DNA from: Sabellastarte sp. h YS-2021
Lineage: Eukaryota > Annelida > Polychaeta > Sabellida > Sabellidae
NCBI GenBank assembly: GCA_964017235.1
Contig: OZ024936.1
Span: forward strand, 45,497,028-45,561,027
DNA: 64,000 nucleotides
Direction: 5' to 3'
The translations under genes and the position numbers were made by a program. The notes under the pieces were generated by a model. The model was not told the origin of the DNA. It saw only the letters and a list, made by a program, of their open reading frames with translations, and ran no database searches. Position 1 is the first letter of the stretch; every line of letters starts with the position of its first letter. This document shows, piece by piece, positions 1 through 10,925 of the stretch.

Positions 1-765
1 TAAGTTCATTTATTGAACTAGTATAGTTACATTTTCTAAAAAAAATGTTATAGTTTCATGAAAGATTATTGCTGTTAGCCACTACAACTATGCAATTAAT
101 AATAAGTTACCTTGCATTTTTCCATTATGTATACGCAGGGTAACATAGTAAATCCAACATTACCTCAACTGAAACTACTTTGTGGCCATGCATTCCATAC
201 ACACTGGTTAAAACCCTGGCCTATAAAAAATTGAGCGACCTATGTTGATTTATCAAGATACTAAGTCAATAAATCAAGAAAACTAAGTCGATTTATTGTT
301 ACTAACTCAAAAACTTGAGATGCCTAAGTTCATTTATTGAACTAGTATAGTTACATTTTCTAAAAAAATGTTATAGTTTCATGAAAGATTATTGCTGTTA
401 GCCACTACAACTATGCAATTAATAATAAGTTACCTTGCATTTTTCCATTATGTATACGCAGGGTAACATAGTAAATCCAACATTACCTCAACTGAAACTA
501 CTTTGTGGCCATGAATTCCATACACACTGGTTAAAACCCTGGCCTATAAAACAATGAGCGACCTATGTTGATTTATCAAGATACTGAGTCAATCAATCAA
601 GAAAACTAAGTCGATTTATTGAGTTGATTTATCAAGATACTAAGTCAATAAATTGAGAAAACTGAGTCGATTTATTGAGTTACTAAGTCAAAAAATTGAG
701 ATACCTAAGTTCATTTATTGAATTAGCATAGTTACATTTTTCTAAAAAACCTATCATGATATTTG
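1..765. repeat. Satellite-like tandem repeat, about 324-383 bp unit
   Basis: The unit starting 'taagttcatttattgaact' at base 1 starts again at 325 and at about 708, where it is truncated. The second unit is about 60 bp longer because its internal segment ('gatttatcaagatactaagt' followed by 'agtcgatttattga') is itself doubled. This AATAAATC/GATTTATT-rich segment is partly self-complementary. The array probably continues left of the window. No coding capacity is seen. Confidence 0.85.
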
Positions 766-984
766 TATTGTTTTAGTCCATGAAAGTTTATTGCTCTTAG
801 CCACTACCATTATGCAAACATACAACTAAATAAGTTGGATATGTGTGATATTAAATCAAATGTGTAACGTAATACATTGAATATTCTACTTCATAATGTA
901 TGAAGTATATATAATATATGTTGTATATATGGCTTTGTTTCTGTGTATATGACAGTATATTGTAAATAAGAATTAATAAGTCAG
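766..984. other. AT-rich spacer
   Basis: Low-complexity AT-rich DNA with TATATA-like stretches lies between the satellite repeat and the Harbinger element. No gene or repeat is recognised. Confidence 0.5.
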
Positions 985-1561
985 ATGTTCCAACCCTCAA
1001 TGACTCTCGATCACGACAGTGGCTCTGCTTATCTAGAAACCGTCCTATTGTGTCTCTCTATGTCCTGTCATAGACACTTCCCGTCTTTTCCTATACTATC
1101 ACCATCTTGTCTGGAAGCATTTGTCGGCCAGTCATAGTTAAGTACCTGGACACCACTTCACGACAGGCTGTAAACATAAACCGATCATAAATGAAAGGAA
1201 ACTGGCCTGTCGTAAATATCGCTGACCTGACTTGGTCACTTCCAGTCAAGACAGGAAGTCTCCAAGTCTCTTTTCACCAAAATGGTAACACAGCAGGACA
1301 AGCTGGGAACACACCAGGGCAAGCTGTAAAGTTAAACTGACAATTACAGCAACAGACAAGCTGGAAAGTGTGTTAGGACAAGCTGGCTTCATTTTACCAA
1401 CCCATGGCTGGTCTTTTATGCAATCTGTGCCAGGAATTATCTGTGCCTATATAAGGTCAGGGCTCTGAATGCATCATTGGTTTTTCAATTCTGACGGATT
1501 ACACCTGTCAGTGTTCAGATGGGGTGTTTTTACTAATGTTGCTTGATTTGATTATTTTTCA

Positions 1562-2190
1562 GATGGGTCCTAAAAAGGACAGAAAAATGTTAGGAAGATA
1601 GAAGTCCCAGAAAAACACAACTACAGAGTTTGAGTATACAGCTGCTAACATATAGAGGAGGCGGGAGGAGAGAGAATAGAGGGAGAGGGAGGAGGCAGAA
1701 AAACAACAGAAGGAGGAGAGGGAAAGGGAGGAAGCCAGGAGGGCGAAAGCTCAACAGTCCTCAGAAGAGACAGTGGCCGAAAAAAGAGCAAGAACTGAGA
1801 GGAGTGAAAGTGACATGGACAGAAAGAATGAAGGAGAGGCCCGCACATCTCAAGCACACTACAGGTAAAAGAAAGGACATACGACGAACATTTTTAACAG
1901 ACTCAGATAAGGAGACTTTGTGGACTTTGTCAAGGATCATGAGGAGCTTTGCAGCAAAAAAACGAGCACTTGAAGGACAAGACCAGGAAGGATTGCCTGT
2001 TGGAGAGGTTTGCCAGCAGCTGCAAGCTGTCAGTGAAAGTGTGCAAGTGTCCAGTCCAAGTCTGGCCAGACTCCCAAAGAAAATGACAAATGAGAGGCAG
2101 AACTGGATTCAGGACAAATTTATCTTCTTGAAGACCCACATCAGAAGGAAGGCACTCAGCAAATCTTCAGCCTTCAAGTCTCCATAGAGA
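1562..2190 (+). pseudogene. MADF/Myb-like DNA-binding protein of Harbinger, broken
   Basis: From the ATG at 1562 a Lys/Glu/Arg-rich region (AEKQQKEEREREEARRAK in one frame) is followed by a MADF-like stretch ('DFVDFVKDHEEL', then 'KDKTRKDCLLERF' and 'CKLSVKVCK') and by 'RQNWIQDKF' and 'FLKTHIRRK'. These words are spread over more than one reading frame and an early stop follows the first ATG, so the gene is dead. In Harbinger elements such proteins accompany the transposase and bind the element's ends. It converges with the transposase on the other strand. The family assignment rests on remembered family features. Confidence 0.55.
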
Positions 2191-2516
2191 GGAGCCAGTG
2201 CGGCCCACAGCCCATGATATTTCACAGGGGTCGAAAGACACAGACAGTTTAGAGACCAGCATCGGCTCTGACACAACTTACCAACAATCCATCTGCAGCA
2301 CTGCCAGTACCAGTGTAGTGTGCTAGTCTTAATCAGTCGACCAGCAAGATCATAGATCAGTTTGCCCAGATGAAGACTGTGCTCACATATTTCCTTGAGC
2401 CCAGGCAGGAGACCACCAGAACAGCCTTCTACAACTAAATAGCATCTGAAGTTGAAATTTGGCGGAAAGGGACTTTCATACTTTAAGAAACGAGGCTGTG
2501 AAACTTTTAAGTAGTA

Positions 2517-2653
2517 TACAGAGCAGGGCAGGATGTCCAGGCTACTTCTGTGGGTTCGAGTCCCACAAGTGGCAATGCTTTGGACCTGTCTCAATATGAC
2601 CCTGGCTGTTGAACAGGATGTAAAACCCCAACTTTAACTTTGTACAGAGCAGG
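2517..2653 (+). repeat. SINE D copy 1 (tRNA-derived) with target-site duplication
   Basis: A tRNA B-box-like segment ('gggttcgagtccca') is followed by the family tail 'tgaccctggctgttgaacag' and 'gatgtaaaaccccaac'. The 11-bp direct repeat TACAGAGCAGG flanks it (2517-2527 and 2643-2653), which marks retroposition into the Harbinger element. The copy is short, about 115 bp, so it is probably 5'-truncated. Confidence 0.75.
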
Positions 2654-4440
2654 ACAGAGAAAAGGACCCTTCAGCACCAGCAACTTTCTAGGAGCTGCAG
2701 TACCACTTCCACAAATGTGCCATGTGGCTGGAATGTCATCTGCTGGGTTAGGTGCCCTGTCTTGTCGCCTTTGATGTGTCTTCATTATGTTGTGCAACGC
2801 ACCACATTTCAAAATGATGTCTCCAACAACCTTTGACCTTTGCTCTATTGTGCCCAGTATGAATGAATCTGATTACCAGGATTCCAAACACATTCTACAC
2901 TGCCCTCCTGTCTCTGGAGATCCTGTAGTTCGCCATTCTATTCTCCATTGTTAGTTGTCTTCTGCTGTAGGGTTTAACAAGCCATGGCATCTAAGCGAAG
3001 CCGTCATTACCTAGCAAAATGTGTACATCTAACCCTCCCTCCCCTAGGGGTTCGGGTGCTGGAAGCCCCAAGGTAACATCCTTGATCTTTTCCTGAAACT
3101 TGTTTGTGGTTAATTATGTGTGAATCTGATGAATATCCCCTTTATGCCCCTCTTCCCCCACATAACTAAGGCTCCCAATTTAGCGTTTTTGGGGATGTGT
3201 TTCCAAAAAATGTAGAGTGCTGGACAGTCGGCTGGAGTCTTTTTGGGTCTGTTGTGGTCGGCATAAAAATCAAACATGTTTCATATTTGCCACGACTGTA
3301 ACCGATTCACTTTCGCCCATACCAACAAATGTCCCAGTCTCAGGACTCTTAGTCCCAGAAGGACTGGACTTAGTCCCAGGCCTAATAAAAATCAGCCATT
3401 ACTGTCTCTATAAATTGGTTATTGGTCACAGGAGCCTGAGGAAGGCTCAGACCAGTCTGAGACCCAGTCGGTATATCCCTGACAGGATCAGGGTTGAAAC
3501 CAATCACAGACGTGGCTTAATTGCTTCATAGTAGGGGAACTATTATGACTTGTATGAGGACATCTGAGGCTTCCCGGGGACAATCTGGGTTTGTTCCCAG
3601 AACTGGATCAAGATTCCATTGTCCCACCCATTTTTGCAGGTTTTTTTGCACCGAATCTCAAGGATTAAGGGTCCCAGGACAAATTGGGCTTTAATCCTTT
3701 GCTGGAACAGGGTCATCACCTGACCCAATATCTACCAAAAGAAAGTTGCAGTCTGTGTTAACCAAGGCTAGCATCACCAGGGAAATAAGCCCTTGTAGTT
3801 GTAATATTCACCCCCGGATCTCTTTGGCTTCTTCATGGTGATATGTTGCCCAGTGCCCCAAGAGGGTGGGGGGCATTCTATCTGGTTCTTAACATCTCCT
3901 CAATCTGTTTCCAGTCTTCAAGAGCGGTAGGGCAGCTCAAATGCTTCATCAAGGATGGCCCGGCAGACTTTGGGAACGAATATACACATGGTAGTTTGGC
4001 TAACCAGCCAATGATACTGTAATCATGTGTATGCTTCTCCTATTGCCATGTGTTTCAGTGTTATTGCCAGTTTCAGTCCAACTTTTAAGGGATTCCTAAT
4101 TTTTTTTACTTCCTTCTTGATGTGGAGGTAGATGTGGTCTTGAATGAGGTCGACAACTGCAACTGGCATCCTCCCAAAATTCTGGTAAACAGGGATATCA
4201 GTCTGTTTCAAGTTGGCCAAGAGGTTCGTATGGGCATGTTTTTTCTTGTATTTGAAGGATTCAGGGCATGTCTCAGGGTTTTGTGGCTTTCTTCTTATCC
4301 TAGGTGCTGTTCTGAAGGTACTGGTTGTATAGTAGGTGGTGGTTCTTGGTTTAGATGAGTCCTCCTGACAAACATCAGGGCCCTGAGCTTCTGTAGAAAG
4401 TCTCTCTGATGTGTAGCTGGCATCTTTGCAGTGATAAATC
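2590..4440 (-). pseudogene. Harbinger transposase, broken copy 1
   Basis: Reading right to left, the protein words match the better-kept copy at 25.4-26.5 kb: an N-terminal part (about 4023-4220, 'KVGLKLAITLKHMAIGEAYT'), a middle part (about 2890-3165) and the C-terminal 'LHNIMKTHQRRQDRAPNPAD' near 2740-2800. The middle is split by a roughly 580-bp insertion and frames shift repeatedly. It is inactive. HARBI1-type transposases carry a DDE nuclease fold; the catalytic residues cannot be traced reliably here. Confidence 0.65.
3170..3755. mobile_element. Insertion in Harbinger copy 1, probably a non-autonomous element
   Basis: Alignment by eye with the copy at 25.8-26.0 kb is lost at about 3170 and resumes at about 3755. 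The intervening DNA contains a stretch (about 3215-3300, 'aaacatgtttcatatttgcc') resembling 12770-12900, so it is probably related to the non-autonomous element there. No protein is recognised. Ends are approximate. Confidence 0.4.
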
Positions 4441-4859
4441 AGGATTTACATCACCCAGAAGGGGTTTATATAGTGTTGGTTTGATCCTGACTAATGACCA
4501 TGACTCCAGAAATTAATCACTCCCAAGCAGATGGATCGGGATACTGATCCAGTCTTATCGGTTTGTCACTATGGCTTGTCATGGCCTGATACAGCTTGTC
4601 AATTAAAAGTTTAGAGCTTGTCCTGGTAGTTTCCTGTCTAGTCAAAGAAAAGACCCCAAGCACAAGTCAAATCAGGATCTTGTTCCAGACAAGCCAGGAT
4701 GTGTTATCCTGTCGAGGAGATGTAACTGACCCAAAATTTTCGAGTGTTTTTTTTTTTGTTTTGATCCCCAATGCCCAACTTTTCTAACCGATCATAGAAT
4801 CACGTAGTCAGTTGTAGAGTTGGCTCCAGTTGAACAACCCCAAAATTTAAACTAAGCTC

Positions 4860-5993
4860 AATATCAAATAAATTCAGGCAACCAAGGGTTTCTTTAAATA
4901 CCAACACTTTTTTCCTATTCATCCATGTGGTGACTGACAACTGCAGTCACATTCGATTGAAGCAACTAGTTGAAGCTAGTTCAAGCTGCTGCAACATTTT
5001 TGAAAGCCAGAACATCCATTGACTTTCAAATCATTGGTGATTTTCAATGAGGGAAAATGGGCACAAAATCTTGATCACATGACACTGATATTCCATGTTT
5101 TCTGAGCAAGCATAATAATTGATATATTCATTATTTGAAACTATCCCAGATAACCGTTATATCAGAATTATCTGCATTGACAATGCAATAAAACTACCCA
5201 GTTAATAATTTAAAAAGTAGTATGTGAAATAATTCCATAATAAATGTGGCATGTTATTTTCAATTTCGTTACAAATAAGTTAATAATATGTCACTGTAAC
5301 ATTTGTTATTATTTTTTTCAGTTAAAACTGTATATTTTACGTTCCTCCTGGCAAAACTGACGTCTAATAATTCTGTTCTGGTGTTTTTTTTACTGATTCT
5401 GATCCTACTACTTGTATGCAAAATAGGATGGCACGATTTTCTCATTAGTGCTGCAGGCTTGGTGTTTTCTTTTTCCTATTGCCAGATGATTTGTACAAAT
5501 CAGACAAATGTTAACCTGCCTTAATTTATGAGACCTGCTCATTTGTCACGACCAACCAGCGTGGGATTATCAAAATATTCTGTCAAAAGCACAAACCAGG
5601 CAAATCTAGAACTAAAACTGGACTTACACTCTATTTGCATATTATTTTAAATTCTTAGTCTGCAAGTATATTGTTTAAATGTTACTATCATGTGTTTTAT
5701 GGATTCATCATCAATTTAATCAAAAATAATTAAATGTATTAAATTTAGTCAAAAGGTCTCACATGAACATTGTATTAATACGTTGTCACATTCAGGTTAA
5801 CATCTCAATACCAAGTCCTAAGGTTGTTTTTTGTTGTGTGTTATATCTTTTTTTAGTTTTACTATTTTTATTGGACGGCTTATGTGTTTGAAGCATCAGT
5901 TTATGTAAAAGCTTCTCCGAGCTAATTCACATTTTCATCTATCACAATTCTTTAAAATATTTATTAGTTGGGATTGAATTTGAAGGATAAACA
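4860..5993. other. Gene-free spacer upstream of His-rich gene 1
   Basis: AT-rich DNA without recognised genes. A hydrophobic 73-codon reading frame at 5303-5524 shows no homology that I recognise. The region presumably includes the promoter of His-rich gene 1, but no clear TATA box could be fixed. Confidence 0.4.
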
Positions 5994-8116
5994 ATGTATC
6001 TGGGAAAAGAGGGGTTATTTTTATTGGTCCATGCTTTACACATGGCTGTATCTAAGGAAGCTCAGGCTGGCAGAAACAAAAGATGTAAGTATGTCATCCC
6101 TTCTGTTATAAATATATAAATTGCAAATTTAATTGTATTGTCAATTTTAGAATTAGAAAAAACGTATATTGGTGACATGGAGTAAACCACTGACTTCCAG
6201 AAAGTAGCTTAACAAATTTAATGAGGCAGCTAATGGGGTTCAATGGATACACTTTTCTTATCCATGACGCAAGTACTGGTTATGTTGCTACCTTCTACTT
6301 GAATTCATGTCACCTTATTTGCCTGACATCTATGATATAACTGGTCTGAATCTTGACTATCAAATTTTAGATTTGTTAACATTGATTAGTCCAAGTAAGG
6401 GTTTGGGGTAATATTCACCAGCCAGAGCCATATTGGGACAAGCCCTCAGAAGTAGGTTTTACCACTTGTTTGGGTTGAACCTACACAGAGCTGACACAGC
6501 CTGAGATTAGATGCCAAACTTGGTAGCTATTGGGCGACTGAGGACGTCTATTTACATTGGTCATCAGTTTAAAGATGTTCACCCTTTAATGACTAATAGT
6601 GTCCATTATCAGACACTTACAAAGTGTGTTAATATTAATATTTACTAAAAAGCAATCAAATCAAGCAAAACCTTGTGGTACTAAACTGCGACTAAATTAA
6701 GTCATGGTAATAAATTTTATATTGCCCATATGTCCACAAGCAAGTTTAGTAGTTGGAGCTTTGCCATTGTAGCACAATCCAAGTCGAATAGATAACCACC
6801 TGTAGTCAAGTCTCAATCGTACCCTTCCCCGGTATTTCTTGCTGGGTAATAACTTTCCCGTTTGTCTCCAGCGCATTAGATGGGTTCTATCAATTTTACA
6901 CTATATAAATGCTTGTATCTTAATGTATTCTATTTTAATGTACTTAGATCTTTTAATAAATATAATATCCCAAATACAGTTTGGATAGAACATTTACATT
7001 AGACCATTAATTCTCTCTGGTTTAAACTTAAATGCTCTTTTTACATGTGTAAACTGGTTTGTGCTTTTCCTTCTTGTCACATTTAAACTGGAGCTCTGGC
7101 AGATTTTGATTTTACCAACATGGACAATGCAAAAGATGGTATTGTGAAATGTCAGTACTTTGTTTTTTCTGTTTCTTCTCTGTAGTTTACACACTAAAGG
7201 AAGTCTAAAAGTCTTGCCTCCCTTTGTTAAATAATGTGTTTTACCCCATTAAGTCCTCTGTTATCATTACCTCCACCTTGGAGGTTATGTTTTGAAGGGA
7301 TTTGTTTCTTTGTTAGTAATGAAACTGTTTGCAGTAACAGAAAGCATAACACAAGGTCATTTTATTATATATAGTGTTCATGAGCTAAACACTTGTGCTA
7401 TTATTATTCTTGCAGCTCTACACATCAGTCACTTACTCCCTCAGGTGTACCAGATACCGTCTCCATACAAGCAAACTGGATACACTTCTACAGTCCAGTT
7501 ACCCAGTACCCTGGAGGATTCCTTGGATCAGAGCTACAATTCATACAGTCCATATAGCGCATACTCCATGTATACACCTCAAGCATCACTGTATGGTGAT
7601 CCACTGAGTACACAGATGTATCCACCTGTCTACCCAGCCATGTATCCATACTTTGCTCCACACATGGACCTTGTAGCTAGGATGGGATATGGATATAAGA
7701 AGAAGCATCCAAAGGTCATACATTTGACAGATTGTCATGATGACCATCATGATGCATGTGATCACGATGATCATGATTTGCACACCATTAAGTTCGTAAA
7801 GAATGATCATCATGACAATTACCATGATGACCATAGTCATGGATATGGTATCCACTATGATGATCACCATGATGATTACCATAACAGTCACCATGACGAT
7901 CACCATGATTACCATGATGACCACCATGGTTATCATGATGATCACCATGACTACCATGATGATCATCATGATTACCATGATGATCACCATGACTACCATG
8001 ACCATTATGGCTCCAAGAAGAAGGTTTACAAACCTAAAATTGTTATTATCAAAAAGATTATATCTGATACGACTACTACATTACCCCCTCCTCCCGATGA
8101 AGAGGTTGAAGGATGA
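5994..8116 (+). CDS. His/Asp/Tyr-rich secreted protein 1 (two exons)
   Basis: Exon 1 is 5994-6084 and exon 2 is 7416-8116, with a phase-1 intron (GTAAGT...GCAG); about 263 aa. Residues 1-30 form a signal peptide/propeptide ending R-N-K-R, a furin-type site exactly at the exon junction. The mature protein begins with a Tyr/Pro-rich region (about 31-120), then a Lys-rich block, then the signature K-V-I-H-L-T-D136-C137-H-D...C145. Next is a field dominated by His, Asp and Tyr with five consecutive heptads of type DDHH(D/G)YH at about 191-225. It ends with the strap VYKPKIVIIKKII (from V234), TTTT and PPPP, with an extra acidic tail DEEVEG. It contains only two mature cysteines. It is the first of four tandem paralogues. 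Function is unknown; metal binding and matrix assembly are inferred from composition. The signal peptide core is the weakest of the four. Confidence 0.82.
6425..6545 (-). repeat. SINE D copy 2, in intron of His-rich gene 1
   Basis: Reverse-strand match to the SINE D head: 'gttgaacctacacagagctg' followed by 'gattagatgccaaacttgg' parallels the reverse complement of 35766-35835. It is diverged and its tail is poorly kept. Confidence 0.5.
6780..6935 (+). repeat. LINE/SINE 3'-tail-like repeat
   Basis: The segment 'gcgcattagatgggttctat' followed by 'caattttacactatataaat' parallels 63780-63830 ('gcgcatcagaggaggcttat', 'caattttgcgctatataaat'). Such 'gcgctatataaatgc' ends are typical 3' tails of CR1/L2-like LINEs and their SINEs. 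No coding part is attached. Confidence 0.45.
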
Positions 8117-8179
8117 AGACTTTGTATAGCCATATATGGAATAATATTGCCTCATGATAGGCGTGCATTCCTGTCTTTG

Positions 8180-8185
8180 AATAAA
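8180..8185 (+). terminator. Poly(A) signal of His-rich gene 1
   Basis: A canonical AATAAA lies 64 bp after the stop codon of gene 1. Confidence 0.6.
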
Positions 8186-8663
8186 CATGTTTTTAGAGTT
8201 AGAAATTTCAGACTGTGTCTAAAACCTCTGCAACCTTTGATTTCAGGTAGTTTGGTAACACTCAATATTTTAATAGCACTATAATTTGGCATTTTCTAAA
8301 TAAAACATTTGTCTTTCAATATGTATGCTTATTAATTTTGAAAAGCTGAATCAAAGAAATAAACTATATGTCCAAAGTGTAGCCTTTTTCTCTCTCCTGT
8401 ACACATAGCTCATACAAATATGAAACTGCCTTTTTATACTGTCCTTTATTACATTTTGTAAGCCATTACGAGCTATTTAAATCACCTATGATTACCATAT
8501 CACCCGTACACATTCATGTATATCATTGCACCAAAACGATTGATATACTTTCAGATCAAATTTTCAAAACAGTTTTTATGAACATCAGTAACTGTGGATT
8601 ATTCAGCTTTCTGTTAAATATTTTGGATGATCTTTGAAGAAAATTCATTTTGCTGGTCGATGC

Positions 8664-9924
8664 ATGCTTACAATGGTTGTCAAATATATAACTGTTATAA
8701 TCTTCTTTTGTTTATTTCACAATGTATTGTCTGATTCAGATAAACCTGTCACAAGTTATAAGGATAAATCTGGCTCAAGGAGTAAACGCTGTGAGTATGC
8801 AACTAGAACTTTATTTTGAAATAAACCAAAGATTGTGCACGTGCATAAGATGGTGTAATAGGAAATAGGTCCATTGGGTTTTAATTCTGCTAAAGTATCA
8901 CATGGTAGGTTCATTCATGTAATAATATTAATTTATATTCCCATTCCCCACAAAAATAGCAGAAATGTCCTGGACAGATAACTGTATCATTGTCTCGGGT
9001 CCTGCCCACTACATATCATTCTGCAACTGATGCAAAATGTATGTAAAAATAGTCAGGGTTTTAATCTAATATCAATAATATATCAATAATATCAATCTAA
9101 CATCAATATCTTGGTAATATGTTGACAAACTATGCTTATTTTCTGAGTATTACTATTGAAATTGGTTCCATAAATAAACATTATAGACAAAAATTTATTT
9201 CAAAATGTTTTAGTCATGTATTTGCTGTAACCATTAGTGGATATCTTATCTTTCAGCTTTAGTTAATCCAGTCTCAGACTATGGCTTCTATGACCCACTG
9301 CTATACTCTGGCAGGTTACAGTCACATCACTTCACGCACAGATCACCCATCACTATGGATCTACAAAATCCATACAGCCATATAACCCAGCCCTATTACA
9401 ACCCATACCTAGCCCAGCTTTTCCACAATATGGGCCTCTTCTACCCAGGAATCCTTCAAAATCAAGCTGGTCAACATCCAGTGAATCTAGCTCACATGGA
9501 GCATACTGCAAGGATGGGTGGATACAAACGTAAAAAGAAGCAGCAGCCAAAGGTTGTACATCTAACAGACTGCCACGATGACCATGATGCCTGCCATGAA
9601 CACAACAATCAACACGTCATTAGCTTTGATAAGGATGATCATGATTACCATGATAATGACCATGACTACCATGGAGATTACCATGATTTAGATCATGGAT
9701 ATTCCTACCATGATTACCATGATGATTACCACGACGATCATGGTGATTACCATGATTTCCATGGAGACTACCATGATGATGATCATGGGGATTACCATGA
9801 CTATCATGATCATGGTGGGTATGGAAGAAAGAAAAAGGAGAGAGTGTACAAGCCCAAAGTGGTCATCATAAAGAAAATTATAGAGCAGTCAACTACTACC
9901 TTACCTCTTCCACCAGCTTCTTAG
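8664..9924 (+). CDS. His/Asp/Tyr-rich secreted protein 2 (two exons)
   Basis: Exon 1 is 8664-8790 and exon 2 is 9257-9924, with a short phase-1 intron (GTGAGT...TTTCAG); about 264 aa. The first ATG of the frame is 8664, and a second at 8673 is possible. A clear signal peptide core (VVKYITVIIFFCLF) is followed by a propeptide ending R-S-K-R at the exon junction. The mature N-terminal part is Tyr/Pro-rich ('PYLAQLFHNMGLFYPG') and, like gene 1, shares 'H-M-x-x-x-A-R-M-G' before the Lys block. The signature is KVVHLTD147-C148-HDDHDAC155. The His field mixes DYHDD, GDYHD and DFHGDYH units. The strap VYKPKVVIIKKII starts at V239, followed by STTTLPLPP. It begins about 550 bp downstream of gene 1 and is its closest relative. 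Confidence 0.87.
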
Positions 9925-9956
9925 GCGAAAATCAGTTCCTGGATTGATTTTTTTTC

Positions 9957-9962
9957 AATAAA
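9957..9962 (+). terminator. Poly(A) signal of His-rich gene 2
   Basis: AATAAA lies 33 bp after the stop codon, within 'tttcaataaataagtc'. Confidence 0.6.
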
Positions 9963-10925
9963 TAAGTCAGCTCATTTACCAAGTCATATATTCACTAGTC
10001 AATATTAAACCTATTTTATAATGAATGAAAAAAAATTCTGAATGACAGTTTGCATACTAAGGATAAAATTCGTTGGAATATAAATTTAATTTCTAACTGT
10101 TAATGATGAGTCTGGAATTGAACAACTTATTGTAGGGTTTAATGTTGTAATTCTTTTACTTCAGTTATTTCTACAACATTTTGTGATCATATCAATGATA
10201 AAAATCCTTAAATGTGTATTTTGGTAGGTTCATCACTTTTGCTGATTGTGTATAAGAGGACATGTCACATTGGATCTCGTGTTGCATTTGCATTTTCATA
10301 GTTACACATTATCTCAGGTTACCTTTTGTCAAACTAGTTTCGAATAAATGTCAAACTAATTTCGATTTTTTTTCATATCGTGGAATGTTGTTGCAAAGTA
10401 TTTTCAATATGACAAATGTATTAACATTTACAGAATTTCAAGCATTTCATTCTATGAGAATGGAATCGCCACTTTAAAAGTGAGATGTGATCACCTACCT
10501 AACCTGCAATCAATTTTTATTGGTGATTAAAAGTGCAATTAATGGCTGCATTTGATAGATTCAGGAAGCTATCACACTATTTATGACATCTGTTAGTCAT
10601 ACATTAAGCTCTTACATATGTATATACAAGAGACATATCAATCACAAGGACATATACTGGTCACTTTTGTTGATATCTTCAAAGCCTTTGACAAAGTGAT
10701 ACTTCTAGATGGTGTGAAACCAACAATAACAAGGTAATGTATGCTAATTGAAATTCCTTCTTTTACCTTTAAACCACTCCTCCTTGCCTCATAAATAAGA
10801 TTTTTTGTCCCCTTGCTGAATTACTCACTTGCATTTGCTTTAACAGTACACCATAGTGGTCAACAAACTGGTGATAAATGTTGCAAGTTATTTGGATAAC
10901 AGAAAATAGTTAATCTATTTACATC
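9963..10925. other. Spacer between His-rich genes 2 and 3
   Basis: AT-rich with no gene. At about 10640-10720 there is a scrap ('tggtcacttttgttgatatc' then 'ttcaaagcctttgacaaagt') that reads like the F-V-D-F-x-K-A-F-D-x-V box of a LINE reverse transcriptase. It is too short to assign. Confidence 0.35.

Larger units (their letters stand above)
985..4850. mobile_element. Harbinger (PIF/Harbinger) DNA transposon, decayed copy 1
   Basis: Two converging gene remnants typical of the superfamily are present: a MADF/Myb-like DNA-binding protein on the + strand (about 1560-2190) and a HARBI1-type transposase on the - strand (about 2590-4440). The right terminal region (about 4560-4850, ending near 'ggctccagttgaacaacccc') matches the same region of the second copy at 26690-27000. 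The left end near 985 is placed only from weak resemblance to the inverted right end. A SINE (2528-2642) and a roughly 580-bp segment (about 3170-3755) interrupt it. Boundaries are approximate. Confidence 0.65.

Noticed and set aside
3217-3531. 104-codon plus-strand frame
   Set aside because: It lies in the insertion inside the Harbinger element and matches non-coding element sequence at 12.8 kb.
5303-5524. Hydrophobic 73-codon frame that could be a small membrane protein
   Set aside because: AT-rich DNA easily yields Phe/Leu runs; no conservation or context supports it.
7292-7415. Upstream ATG extension of His-rich gene 1 exon 2
   Set aside because: The stretch lies before a good GCAG acceptor and has no counterpart in the paralogues; exon 1 at 5994 supplies the leader.
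7586-8005. Long antisense and shifted-frame reading frames over the His fields (also at 14470-14889, 14546-14767, 20358-20654)
   Set aside because: They arise from the CAT/GAT codon repeats, lack signal peptides and splice structure, and disappear outside the repeat field.
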